A stretch of DNA of 64,000 bases from Desmodesmus armatus (Eukaryota; Chlorophyta; Chlorophyceae; Sphaeropleales; Scenedesmaceae): NCBI GenBank assembly GCA_007449985.2, contig VIIQ02000217.1, positions 85,938 to 149,937 of the forward strand, written 5' to 3'. Positions 31,692 to 43,209 of the stretch are shown piece by piece. The notes under the pieces are model-generated. The model ran no database searches. It was not told the origin of the DNA and was given only the letters and a program-made list of their open reading frames with translations. The number at the start of each line of letters is the position of its first letter. Positions within the stretch are counted from its first letter, which is position 1. Both the position numbers and the translations under genes were made by a program.

Positions 31692-33100
31692 ATGCCTTCA
31701 CGCGCAACGCAGCTGAAGCTCCTATCGTTGCAAAGTCAGCGCCAGGCGCTGACACGACAGGCAGAAAAGCTCAAGCGCGTCCAAGCGCTGCTGCTGCAGA
31801 AGAATCTCTGCTCAAAGCCATCTGCGACGCGCTATCGCAGATCAATGCATCTAAGGCGCTACGAGACCCGCCACAGGACTTTGAGCAACTCCTATCCCTC
31901 ATGGATCAGGAGGCACAGCTGCTGCAACAGCTTGAGCAGACAGCAGCACCAGAGGGGGTCACCAACCCTGCAGGGCAGGACAAACTGGGAGGAGAGCTGA
32001 AGACGGTCTCACCAAGGAGCTCCCCAATGTCCTACTTTCTGCTGCTGTTGAGCCAGCCGGTTGACGAATCAGCAGAGCACATTACTGCCCGTGGAGTTGC
32101 ACAGCTGCTGGCCACCACTGTGAAGGAGGCAAGCATACAGCTGCACCTGGTGCAGCATGGTGCCCTGGACGTGCGGGCTCAGTGTCTCGACAGCCTGGAG
32201 CAAATATGGACTCGGTGAGTTGTTGACCGCTGTGTCTGATGAAGAGCTGTCAGCCATCTAGTAGCTTCTGCTGCTGTCTTTGGTTGTGGCCCAGTGCAGC
32301 ATGAACGGCAGCTTGCCAAGACTAGTGGGTTCTGGTCCATCACGCAACATACCAGGCGTTCTTGGCATGACTTTCACATGTGCTGAATGCCCTTTGCCCT
32401 CCGTCTGTCCTTATCCTGCAGGTGTTTCCATGTCCTGATTGGGCTGCTGATGTGCGGCAGGCAGGACGTCATGGAGCAGCTGAGCCTGTACAACCTGGCA
32501 ACACTGACCCCAGAGCCCGAGGCTGTCGAGGCGCAGGCAGCACGCACAGCAGCCACACCTGCCCTGCTCAACTTGACGGAGCAGCAGCTGCAGGAGATCA
32601 GTGCAGGAGCACCCCTGTTTGCGGAGCTGCTGAGCCGCATCTGGCGCGAGCAGCAGCAGCTGCTTGCGGACCTGTCAGCACAGGACGCGACCTTCTGCTG
32701 CACCAGCAAGCGCAGCAGCGGTACCGGCAGCGGCAGCACCAGCACCAGCAGCAGTGTTGCCGAGGCCAGCACCCTGCACAGCCTGCACAACGACCTGGTA
32801 GGCCACCAGCGCAGTGCAGCACGCATGCACGTGCTGATGCACAAGGAGTACGTCATGCGGGCGGCCTCAGTCGCGTGGCTGTTGGCTGCCTGGACTGGAG
32901 GCAGATCTCCAAGGCTCCGTGCTGAGCTGGCCCTACCCGGTGCGCATGTCCCACCTTGCACAGGCAATCGTGCGCTTAGAGCAGCAGCGGTGAGCAACAC
33001 ACATGTGACTCGCATGTACTCCAGATGTTCAACACATGTTGGTGTGGGGAGGCTAGCGGCTGTGCTGGTGTTGGATTTGCAGGCGCTCGTGTCCAAGTGA
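31692..33100 (+). CDS. Unrecognised Leu/Gln-rich coiled-coil protein
   Basis: Exon 1 (31692-32214) and exon 2 (32422-32989) join at phase 2 (CG|G). A short third exon beginning near 33083 may end at the TGA of 33098-33100. The N-terminus (LKLLSLQSQRQALTRQAEKL) is a heptad-like coiled coil that could be a leucine zipper, but I see no bZIP basic region before it. Later stretches include SPMSYFLLLL, GVAQLLATTVKEAS and, near the end, WPYPVRMSHLAQAIVRLEQ. One base is missing near 31800-31804, and at least one frame change occurs at about 32890-32920, so the middle of exon 2 and the true C-terminus are uncertain. I do not recognise the family. The gene is convincing because frame, codon use and splice sites agree over most of its length. 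Confidence 0.55.
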
Positions 33101-35360
33101 GCGCCATCTTTATGGACGCATCGTGTTCTTCAGGCAAATATGTAGTTGTGATGATGAGGGCGACATGTGTCAGTCTTTGAACAAGCCGGCTGCCGGCAGG
33201 GCGGCAGTGGGCAGCCCAAGTGTTGGTGTCAATGCGATCCCGCAAGCTTCGTGCTGTGAAGCCAAAATACACTGCACGTGCCAGACCTGGTTGTTGGCAG
33301 TGGGGCTGTGTGTGCCTGTTGGTGACGCCATAGCCTGCATCTTTTGTCCATTAGTGTTGGGCGTATGTGCTGGGCACTTGGGAACGTGCTGTGGGACGGG
33401 CTTTTTGATTAACCCAGGTGCTGTGCGCACTGCTTATGTTGTCTGCTTCGGCTTGCCGCTCCACGGCTGTCTGTCAGTGACCAGCAGTGTGGTGCCCTAG
33501 TGCCCGGGGCACCTACGTACCTGCTGGCAGCACAGGATGTTGGTTGGCGGCATGTGTTGCGGCTGTGACTGATCATAGGGGCGCCGCCTGGGTGCACCGG
33601 CAGGGTGCTGTGCTGCAGAGACACTGTGTGGCCCTTGGGGCTGGGGTATCGTTTGTGCAAACCACCTTCGTGAGGCTGGTATGTTGTGTAGGCCCACCCA
33701 GGATGTGGCGAGGCCAGCTTTTAACATTCGCACAGGCGAACGCACAGGCTGCTTTGTATTGGCCTTGCTGGGGATGGGTTGTATTGGCCTTTTGGGGATC
33801 GGGGGGACTCTCTGCTTTGTCTCAATGGACATCTGGGCTCTGAACTGGGCTTTCCTCACTGAACACGTTCAATGCAAAGTCTTTGATTATCATCACATAT
33901 GTGTCCTCATTGCCTAAAGGGACGTCAGTTCGTTACCCCTGACCCTTATGAGATGTGTTGCTGCATATAGTTTTTCTTGCTTGCCCTCTGTGTAAGGGGT
34001 ACATACAAGATGCTGCAGGAGATGTGGGTGCTGCCATGCTGTTAGGCTTTTGGGTCATCCCATGACCCATGTTGGTTGAGCGGCAGAGCGGATGGTGCAC
34101 GTGGCTGCCGCAGTGGCAGTTCTGGCCTATGACGTTGCAAGGTCATGTCGGGCTTGCAGGTCATTGCATGTATCTCCATTCTTTGCTCATGTTCTTGGTT
34201 GTGTTGAGTATGTCAAGGTTCAAGAAAGGCCTGAAAAAGTTGGGGAAGGAAAGTAAGGTACATTGGTTGCTGGACTGCGGTTGTGGAGACAGCAGCCTCA
34301 GCCATGTGATGGTGTGCAGCAGGGGCGAGTGCCATGCATATATGTTATTGTGTGCTGGTGAATGATTCTGGCGTCCCTGGTGTGGGCATTGCCTCCAAGT
34401 TTTGCGCATGAATGCATGTGGCAGCCCATCCATAGCCACACCTTCTTTCCACCGCGTGGTTGTGCAGACGACGGCGCGTTTGATGGCTGCTGTGCCTGCT
34501 ACAGCTGATGTTCATTCGTCGAATTTGTCAAATGGGCTCAAGTGGAACAGGCATGCAGTGCTTGACATGGTGTTGGCAGCTGGTGTTCACACAAGACATG
34601 CATCTGTCCTGTGTGGCATGCTTCCCCTGTGGTGCAGTGGGTGGCTGCACCTGCGCATGCAGCCTGCAACAAGGCTGCGTGCATTCTGCGTGCCTTGCTG
34701 TAAAGGGATTTAGGAGTGCCGTGTGTGAGCCTGCAGAGAGACGTCACCAACTTGGTGCGCTAGAGTGCAAGTAGGCATGCGTGCCCTGCTAAGTGGGCTG
34801 CGGCCGTGTGAGTGATGTGCCACGGTGGCAGCCGGCCATCAGCATTCTGTACTCTGGGTAGGGTAGTTCGTCAGCTGTACATGTACAGCCATTTTGTTGG
34901 AGCCAGTGCCCAGAAAGCTGCGGCTCACTCGCTCTACAGTGATTTGTTGCATGTGTGTTGATCTCATTGGTGTAACAGCTGCAATGCATGGCAAGATGAC
35001 CATGCTCAGCAGAGCAACTACCCGCCTGATCACCAGTGAGATTACCACATGGCTGCATGACTTGGGAGCGTTGCGAACCACCAGTTGTCCAAGGTCTATA
35101 AGTACCTCATGAACGGCGCTCAGTCAAGGCGTTTGTCATCACAAAGCATTGCATCTGCTCATGCAAAACTGAACTTTCAAATCATTGGACCCAAATCGAC
35201 TTGAGCCTTGGCCCTTTCAGGCCGTACCTGCAAAACTATTTGCAATCTCCTTTTACTGATGTGCCCCAGCTGGGACTTGATGCACCGATGATGATGGACC
35301 GATAGTGACAGCCGATCTGTGGCATGTGCTGGCAGTTAACCGCACGACAGCACCCCTTCA
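33101..35360. other. Intergenic region, no gene supported
   Basis: These 2.26 kb hold no conserved protein on either strand. Open frames are short and Cys-rich. The AT content is higher than in the flanking genes, and no repeat or RNA gene stands out. Unrecognised 5' exons of the large downstream gene could lie near the right end. Confidence 0.4.
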
Positions 35361-38300
35361 ATGAAGCATGACGTATCCAGCGTGTCTGACATGCTACTGC
35401 ACGCTGCATGTGGCCTGCCAGTGGCGCCTGGGCCTGGGCTGCTGTCGAGTCTGCTGCTTGGCGCTGGGGGTCACCCCTCCACTCAGCAGCAACAGCATGG
35501 CTTGAGCCCAAGCCAGGTCTGCAGGCTTTTGCTGCATGCTGGGTCACAGGAGAAACAGCTTGAGGTGGGTTGTGTTCATAGGTATGGCACTCAAGAGGCA
35601 GTTCGCTTTTGAATGTCATGCTAACCATGTGCTGTGCTGGTACTAACTGCAGCGGCTCCTTATGGAGGTGCAGTCAGCAGTGGCTCTGTGCCCCACAGCA
35701 GTACCTCAGCTGCTGGAAGCACTGCATCCTGAGCAGATGCAGCATCTGGGTACCAGCCTTGCACAGCTGAGCCAACAGGCCAAGCAACAGCAGCTGCGGC
35801 TGCACTGCCTGGATGCTGCTGGGGCCCGGGGCAGGCAACAGGAACAGCAGCAGCCGACACGCTTGTGCAGCAGGTGCAGCACATGTGTGTGGTGGATGTG
35901 CTGCTGCTGATCAGCTTGGCGGCGCAGCAGCAGTGGGCGGCAGATGTAAGCCTCGTGCTGATGCATGGAGTGCTGCAGGCAGCCAGGTAGGGCACCTGTT
36001 GTGTGCTGGCTCACGTCCACCAGGCACATGCATCATGCTTGATGCTACGACCTGCTGTATCGATCCTGCAGATATGCCCCAGGTTGATATCATTTTGGAC
36101 TGCTCCAAACCATCTGTTTTTTTACAGCGGGCCCGCAGCCGGATCAGCAGTGGCATCGTTCACACAGCCCATAGCCTAAATTCCCACCCTTTGTGTTGCT
36201 GCACTGCTGCTCACAGTGTGGAGCACTTGTGCAGCTTGTACCAAGGGCTGTCAAACAGTGCGGAGGGGGCTGCTGACTGGCTCTTGGATCTGGGGATGCT
36301 GTGGGCCAGCACTTGCCATGTCGATCTGCCTGAGGTGGGTGTAATATGTCTGGCGGCAGCAACAGCTAGGCGCTGTAGGCTCCATGCATGCGTTCCTGCA
36401 GTAGGGCGAAGCCAGCTAATGTGCTGTTGCAGTTCACAGACCCACAACAACTGCTGTCGCCCTGCAGTGAGCCTGGCCTCAACACAGCAGGGGCACTCTG
36501 CATGTGCAGAGAGTGTCGGCGCAACTGCCAGCAGCAGTGGCATATCGCCTGGTCATCAGAACATCACATGCACTGTACCGAATCAAGGCACCGTACGCAT
36601 GTCTAGACAGATCCGTTCCTGCTTCTGCTGCTGCTTTGTGTCACAGGGCTTTGAGGAGGCTGGTCTGCTGCTGCTCAAGGCCGCTGTGAGGAGCAAGCCA
36701 GAGCTCAGCACAGCCACCTTGCGCAGGGTGGTGGCGCAGCTGGTGACAGGTGAGGCACTGGCTGTGGGGGGGGCCCCCCAGGGGGGCTCACAGCACTGCA
36801 ATGCAGCAGGCGCATGTGGACCAATATTTTTTTGGGCCAATTTTTGGCTTGGCGTAAGATAAGAGTTCCGCTCTGAGGGAGTTTCATCATGTTGGGTCCC
36901 ACCAAATGTTGCTGTCTCGAGTGCTACATAGCCTCAGCTACGTCGGGCATCTCCTGCATGGCTCCCGTGCAACACAGCGCACAGCAGCGCATAGCACACA
37001 TCCCTGAACTCACAGGCAGCGCACAGCATCTGCGTCATTACAACTGGTCATATGGTGTGCCCCTGCGCTCCCGCCGTCGCATGCTTGTCACAGAGTCTGC
37101 GCCCAACAGCCGTCTTTGGGGTGTCCTGCATGACGCTGTGGCCATGTGCTGCGAGGCGCAGCAGCAGCACCATGACAGCATGCCAGCACAGGCTGACCCC
37201 CACCTTCAAGCACCTGCTGGCAGCCACACAGCTGCTGCTGGCCCTGCTGCCGCGTCAGTAAGCTCACTATGTCAGCAGGAGCTGCTATCGGGCCTGTCTG
37301 GCGTGTTGAGCCGCCTGCAGAAGCAGGACCAACATATGGGTCGCCTGCAGGGTGCACAGCTTGCAGTGCAGTACTGCAGCACCATCAGCCCCTTGGCAGC
37401 AGTCAGCTGTGATGCCCTGCACGCGCTGCTGGACGCTGCTGTGGCTGCAGTGCGGCAGCAGCAGGGGCTGCCGCCGCAGGAAAGGGCCTTGCAGCTGTCA
37501 AGCTGGAGCAGCAAGAGGGTGATCAGGATGCGGCAGCAGCACAAGGCGCTGGCTTGCTCAACATTGCAGCAGCCGCTGCTGCTGATGGTGCTGCCAGCAG
37601 AGGCAATGGCGGTCCACTGTTGGGAGGGCACACTTCCTTGGAGTCGGGGCATCGGTTGCATCAGGGGCTGCTTCAGGAAGGGCTGTCGTCGCAGCAGCAG
37701 CAGCAGCAGCAGCAGCAGATGCAGGGCAGCTTGATGCAGGACAGTCAGACGCCAGCATCGTCCCGCAAACGGCCACGCTACAGCTGGGGCTTTCGGCAGG
37801 CAGCAGCAGCTGCGGCAGTGGGTAGCAGCCCTGCGGTGCAGTCGGTGGGCAGCAGGTTTGGTGTGTGGCCTGCCGGACAGCAGCCCTGTGGGTTGGGTAC
37901 TGCTGAACAGCAGCACACGCAGCAGTCTGTGTTGGCTGCTGGCTGCACCGGTTGCGCAGACCAGCAGCTGCCAGGACCTGATGCAGCAGGAGGGGGAACG
38001 GCAGGTCAGCACGCTGCACGCATTTGCAGCAGCGGTGCTGCAGCGGACTGTCAGCAGCCAGTGCTACTGCAGGAGCCAGCGCCGCAGCAGCAGCTGCCGC
38101 ACACCTCACAGCCAGCAGGGGAGCAGCTACAGCACTGCAGTGCTGCAACCTCTCAGGCTCAGGAGGACCCAGTGTCAGCATGCAGGGCACTACAGCAGTT
38201 GCTGCGGATGGTGAAGTCCCTGCAGCCGGGTGCCAGCAGTTGCCTGGCCCAGTCACGTCACACTTTGCCCCCCTGTGAGCAGTTGGCAGTGGCTGCTGCA

Positions 38301-41300
38301 GCTGCTGCTGTGGGCTGCGCTGTGGTGTGCAGTTGCGGTTTGTGCAGGGGGCTGATTTCCAGTCAGCTGCAGGAGGTGGTTGCTATCCTGTCTGCTCCCG
38401 CCCTGCAGCAACTGGTCACCAGCGTACAAACCCAGCAGCAGGAACAGCAGCAACAGCAGGAGCAGGTGCAGGTGCACCAGTGCACGTGCAGCAGGGCCTC
38501 TTTGTTGATGCAGCAGCGCCCTGCAGGGTTGCCCCAGCAGCAGCAGCGGCAGCACTCCAACGGCGTGGCCAGAAGCTGGCAGCGCGTGCTGCTGCAGCAG
38601 CTGCAGGCCAAGGTGTCCGCATCAGAAACACCTAGCGCAGCAGCAGCGGCGGCAGCAGGAGCAGCAGGTGCCACACCCGGCCCAGGACAGCTTGACCAAA
38701 CAGTGCTTGTGCTGCTGTCAGGTCTGCGTGCTGCTGCTGGCAGCCACTCCCTACAGGCCAAGGGCTACCAGCAGGAAGCCACCGGGGAGCTTCACGACAG
38801 CTGCAGCAGTACCTCAGCACTGCATCAAGTGCTGGCACAGCTGCTGGCACTGCTGCTTCAGACAGCAGACCAGGCTCTGAGGTCAACTCGGGCCCACGCG
38901 CCTGCTGCTATGTTGCTGTCTGGGCAGCAGCAGGAGCTGCCGGGAGGCGTGTTGGGAGCTTGTGCTGCAGCTGCAGAGCAACTCTTGCTGCAGTGGCATC
39001 TGCTATCAGTGCTGCTGGGTTGGCTGCTGGAAGATCCGGTGCTGGCTGCAGCTGTGGCACAAGCAGCTGCGGGAGCTACCCACACAGCAGCGCAGCCACT
39101 CTCCAACAGCTGCGACACTAACGCTGCTGCAGGTGCTGCTGCTGCTGCTTGCAATGTCAAACAAGACAATGCACCGCAGCTGGTGGAGGGGTCAGGTGGT
39201 GGCGTGCAGATGCTCCAGGGTCAGGTGCCGCTGCTGCCTGCCATAGAAGCTGCAGCCCTGCGGCTGCAGCACCTGCAGCACACCCAGCTGCCAGCCGCGC
39301 TACAACAGCTTCAGCAAGCTCATGCTGCGGCTGTTATGGCTAGGCAGCGTGGAGCCAGGCAAGTGCCTGCAACCACGCCAGCAAAGGGCCAGGGGTCGAG
39401 TCCCAGTGGGTTGGAGTCAGACCTGGGTGGTGGTCAGCAGGATCAACAAGGTCAGCAGCGCAGTCAGCAGCGCAGTCAGCAGCGCAAGAAAAGGCAGAGT
39501 GGCTTCTTTGTCCTTCCCAGGACTGTACAGACTGAACCAGCAGCGGCAGAGCTTGTGACCACAACACCAGCAGCAACTGCAGCAGCAGCAGCAGCAACGG
39601 GCCCTGGTGAGGGGCTGGATGCGCCTGGTCAGCATGCAGTGGTGCTGCCAACTGCGCGGCAGCTTCTGTGGCAGCTGCCGGGCTGGCTATTGCAGCAGCC
39701 AGTGCTGCCGTTGCCCACCTGTCTCGTGCTGCTGCAGGGTGCATGTGCCAAAGTGCAGGCTGCGCAAGCTGCTCTGCAACAGCAGCAGCAGGAGCAGCGC
39801 ACAGACTCCACCACCACCCCACACAGCAGGCGGCACAGCAGCAGGCTGGGTGGGGGGCTGTCTCCAGCACTTGCTGCTGTGGCCGCTGCCAAACGCAGCA
39901 GTACGCACCCCAGCTCAGCTGCGGTGTGTACTGCTGCAGCAGATGCAGGCAGTGCCACACCTCAGCACACCACACCAGCAGACGAGGCAGCGACACTTGC
40001 ACCTGACGGCACACTTCCAGCCTCAGCAGGAACGGCAGCAGCTGTAGCGGCGGCGGCGGCCTCTGGTGGAAGTGCAGCCCTTGCAGCTGGCGCTGATGGG
40101 TGTGATGGTGGTGGCACAAATGCTGGCGGCAGCAGCAGAGGCAGCTTGAGCCAGGCAGCTATTAACCAACTGCTGTTGCAAGCAGTGCAGCTGAGCAAAC
40201 TGGCTGTGGTGTCAGTCCTGATAGCATGTGGAGGGGTGGGGCATGATTACGTGCCTAGTGTCGGGTTGGCTGCAGATCAGGCAGCAGGGGAGGGCTGTCT
40301 GTCGGCGGCTGTGCTGGTGCTGCAGCTGGCACAGCTCTGCAGGCCAGCCACACACGGCACGACATCTATCAAAGATGCAGCTGTTCCAGGCTGGTCGCAG
40401 CAGCAGCAGCAGCATAGCACGCAGCAGCTCCCACGGCTGCAGCAGCTGGAGAGGGTGTGTGTGGCTGCAGCGGCAGAGCTTCTGCAGAGCTTCTGGCAGG
40501 GCCGCCTTACACAGCCCAGCAGCAGCAACTTGGGTGAGCTGCACAGTCAGGTCTCAGCTGCCGCTGTTCAGATGCAGCAGCTGCTGCTGCCGCCGGGTGC
40601 TGCTGGCGGCAGCAGCAGGAGCAGCAGCAGCAGGCGGGGCGAGTTGCTGGGTGTGCCGTACAGGGAGGTGCTGCGTGTGCTGGGTCCCTCGCTGGGCGCG
40701 AGTGGCTGGAGTGCGGTGGTGCGTGTGGTGCAGCAGGAGCCGCTGCTAGGGCTGCTGCTGGAAGTGAGCTGTGCGGTGAGTGGGGTGTGCTGCTGGGGTT
40801 GCAGTTGCTGTAGGGTTCGACCCACCCTGCTTGAAATGCGCGCCGACAGGCTGGCATTGCATGACTGACCACTCAAGAATGATATCATCATGCTGCTGGT
40901 GCTTTCACCGTGGAGGTGTTGTGATGTGCTGATGGTGCGGCAGGTTGGGGGTGTAATTGTGCAGCATGCTGGAGGTCGTGCAACGTGTGCCAGCCTCTTC
41001 CGCCCAAGGCAGTAGCCAGCAGTAGGCGTGGCCAACACCTTCTCTTTTGCCAGCAGCACACATGGCTTGGCGGTGGACACACTCGCCGTTTAGTCGCGGG
41101 GATGGGATGCACTGGCTGACTCAGCGTGTGACATATCTTGTACTGCCCTGCATCTGCTGCTGTCGCAGGTGGACAGCCAACAGCAGCAGCTTGAGGCGCT
41201 GTGCCGACCGCCGCCAGCCACCCTGCCACCTACCCAGCAGCGGCGCCAGAGCACGCCAGCAGCAGCAGCTGCAGCCTCAAGGATGCCGCCGCCTGCCTCA

Positions 41301-43172
41301 CCTACTGCAGCAGCAGCTGCCGAAGCTGCAGCCACCTCATTGGTTGCGCACGTGCAGCTGCTAGCTGTGCTGCGCTGGATGGCTGAGGGTATGTTTGGCG
41401 GCACACAGCCTGACAGTGCAGCAGCAGCAGCAGCAGCAGCGGACGACTCAGCAGCAATGCCACCACCTGCAGAAGCAGCAGCAGCAGCTGAAGGTGGGGA
41501 CGCAGGGGTGGGAGTAGCAGCAGCACCAGGACCAGCTGGTGGCGGTGCGGCAGCACGTGCGTGTGCACCAAGTGGCACTGCTGCCAGTGGTGGTGGCAGT
41601 GGTGGTGCCCAGCACGCGTGCAGTGGCGGCAGCAGTGGTGGTGGCAGTGGTGGTGTGTGGGGTCAGAAGTCTCAGTGGCTGCTTAGTCTACTGGATAGCT
41701 GGCTGTTGGAGCTGGCACTAGGTGAGAGCATGAATGAGGGTGCAGAACTTTTTGGGGGCAGTAGATGTGGGTTGAGCTACCGAGTGGCTGGCTGGGCGCG
41801 TTAGGGATCAGTGGTGTGAGGCAGAGAGGATGTCTGTGTTGCAGCTTATGACCACAGCCATGTGGTACCGGTGACAGCACTACCCACTGTGCTGGCACTC
41901 ACAGGTTTTGATCCAGGATTGTCCTCGTGGGCAGGGTGACTTGATGTTTGCATGCGCATTGAATCCAGACCAGCCCATACGCCCAAACATGCCCCTGCCT
42001 CTGCCTGAGTTCTTGCCTCTGCTCCTGGTTGTGCCTGTGTCGCAGGCTTCAGCCTCAACTCCTGTGTGGCTGCCAACCCCGCCACAGCCTCAGCAGCAGC
42101 CCACCACCTGCTGCTGCTGGCCAGCTGCTGCCGCCCCTCCTGCAAGGGCGCCACCCACGCCCCCTACACCAGCCCACCCCTCAACCTGGCCCACCTGGCC
42201 CACTCCTTGTGCCTGACACACAGCCCCAGGGTTTACCTGGCAGCTGATGTCAGGGTTTGGGGCATGCAGGGGCTCAAGTATGGTGTGGGGAAGGCGCCAG
42301 CCTGGCTGCTGGCTGTGGACAGGAAGGCAGCAGCTGCTGTGGCTACTGGAGTGTTGCAGCAGCTGACAGCAGGATGGCAGGGAGGCTGCACTGCGCCTGC
42401 AAATGATGGTGGGGGTGCTGATGGTGGGGTGGGGCTGTTGGGTGAGGGGATGCGGTCATGGGCGAGGCAGAATGCGGCTGGTGTTGCAGCTGCGTGTAGC
42501 TGTGTGGAGCTGCTGCTGGCGAATCGGCAGGTTGCGAGCAAGGCAGCAGCCAAGCAGCAGCAACAGCGTGAGCAGCAGCTGGTGCTGCAGTCTGCGGTTG
42601 GTACTGCCGGCAGCAGCAGCGGCAGCAGCAGGGACAGCGGCAGCGGGGGTGTGCTGGGTGGGTGTGATGAGGCAGCGGTGTTGCGTGAGGGGCAGGTGGT
42701 GTTGAGGGCGCTGGCGGCCGCACTCTCTGGCCCCTGCTGTGCTGCTGTCACAGCACTCGGGCAGTACCTGCAACAGCAGGAGGTGAATGCTGGCCTTGCA
42801 GCTGATGTGCAGGAGGATCGTGCAGGCACAGAAGCAGCTGCGGCGTTGGCAGCAGCAGCTGCAGCAGCAGAAACAGCTGCAGTGTTGGCAGCAGCAGCAG
42901 CAGAAACAGCTGCGGCGTTGGCAGCAGCAGCAGCAGAAACAGCTTCTCCAGCAGCAGCAGATGTTGCTGCTGCACCAGCAGCAGCAGTACAAGGTGATCT
43001 CACTGCAGGAGGGCTGCTATGACCCCCCTCCCCGCGGGTACTGCCGGGGGTCAGGTCACACAAGCTGATGGAAGCAACCTCGCTGCTGCAGCTGCTGCTG
43101 CTGCTGGAGCTGCTGGCGTGGGGTCCCCCACACCCAGGAAGAGAGGCCGGCCACGCAAGTACCCACTGCCAC

Positions 43173-43209
<37 letters not shown>

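Noticed and set aside
35361..42000. Fanconi anaemia FANCD2/FANCI identity for the N-terminal part of the large gene
   Set aside because: Leu-rich helical stretches and an acidic tail suggested it, but no conserved motif of either family could be found by eye.
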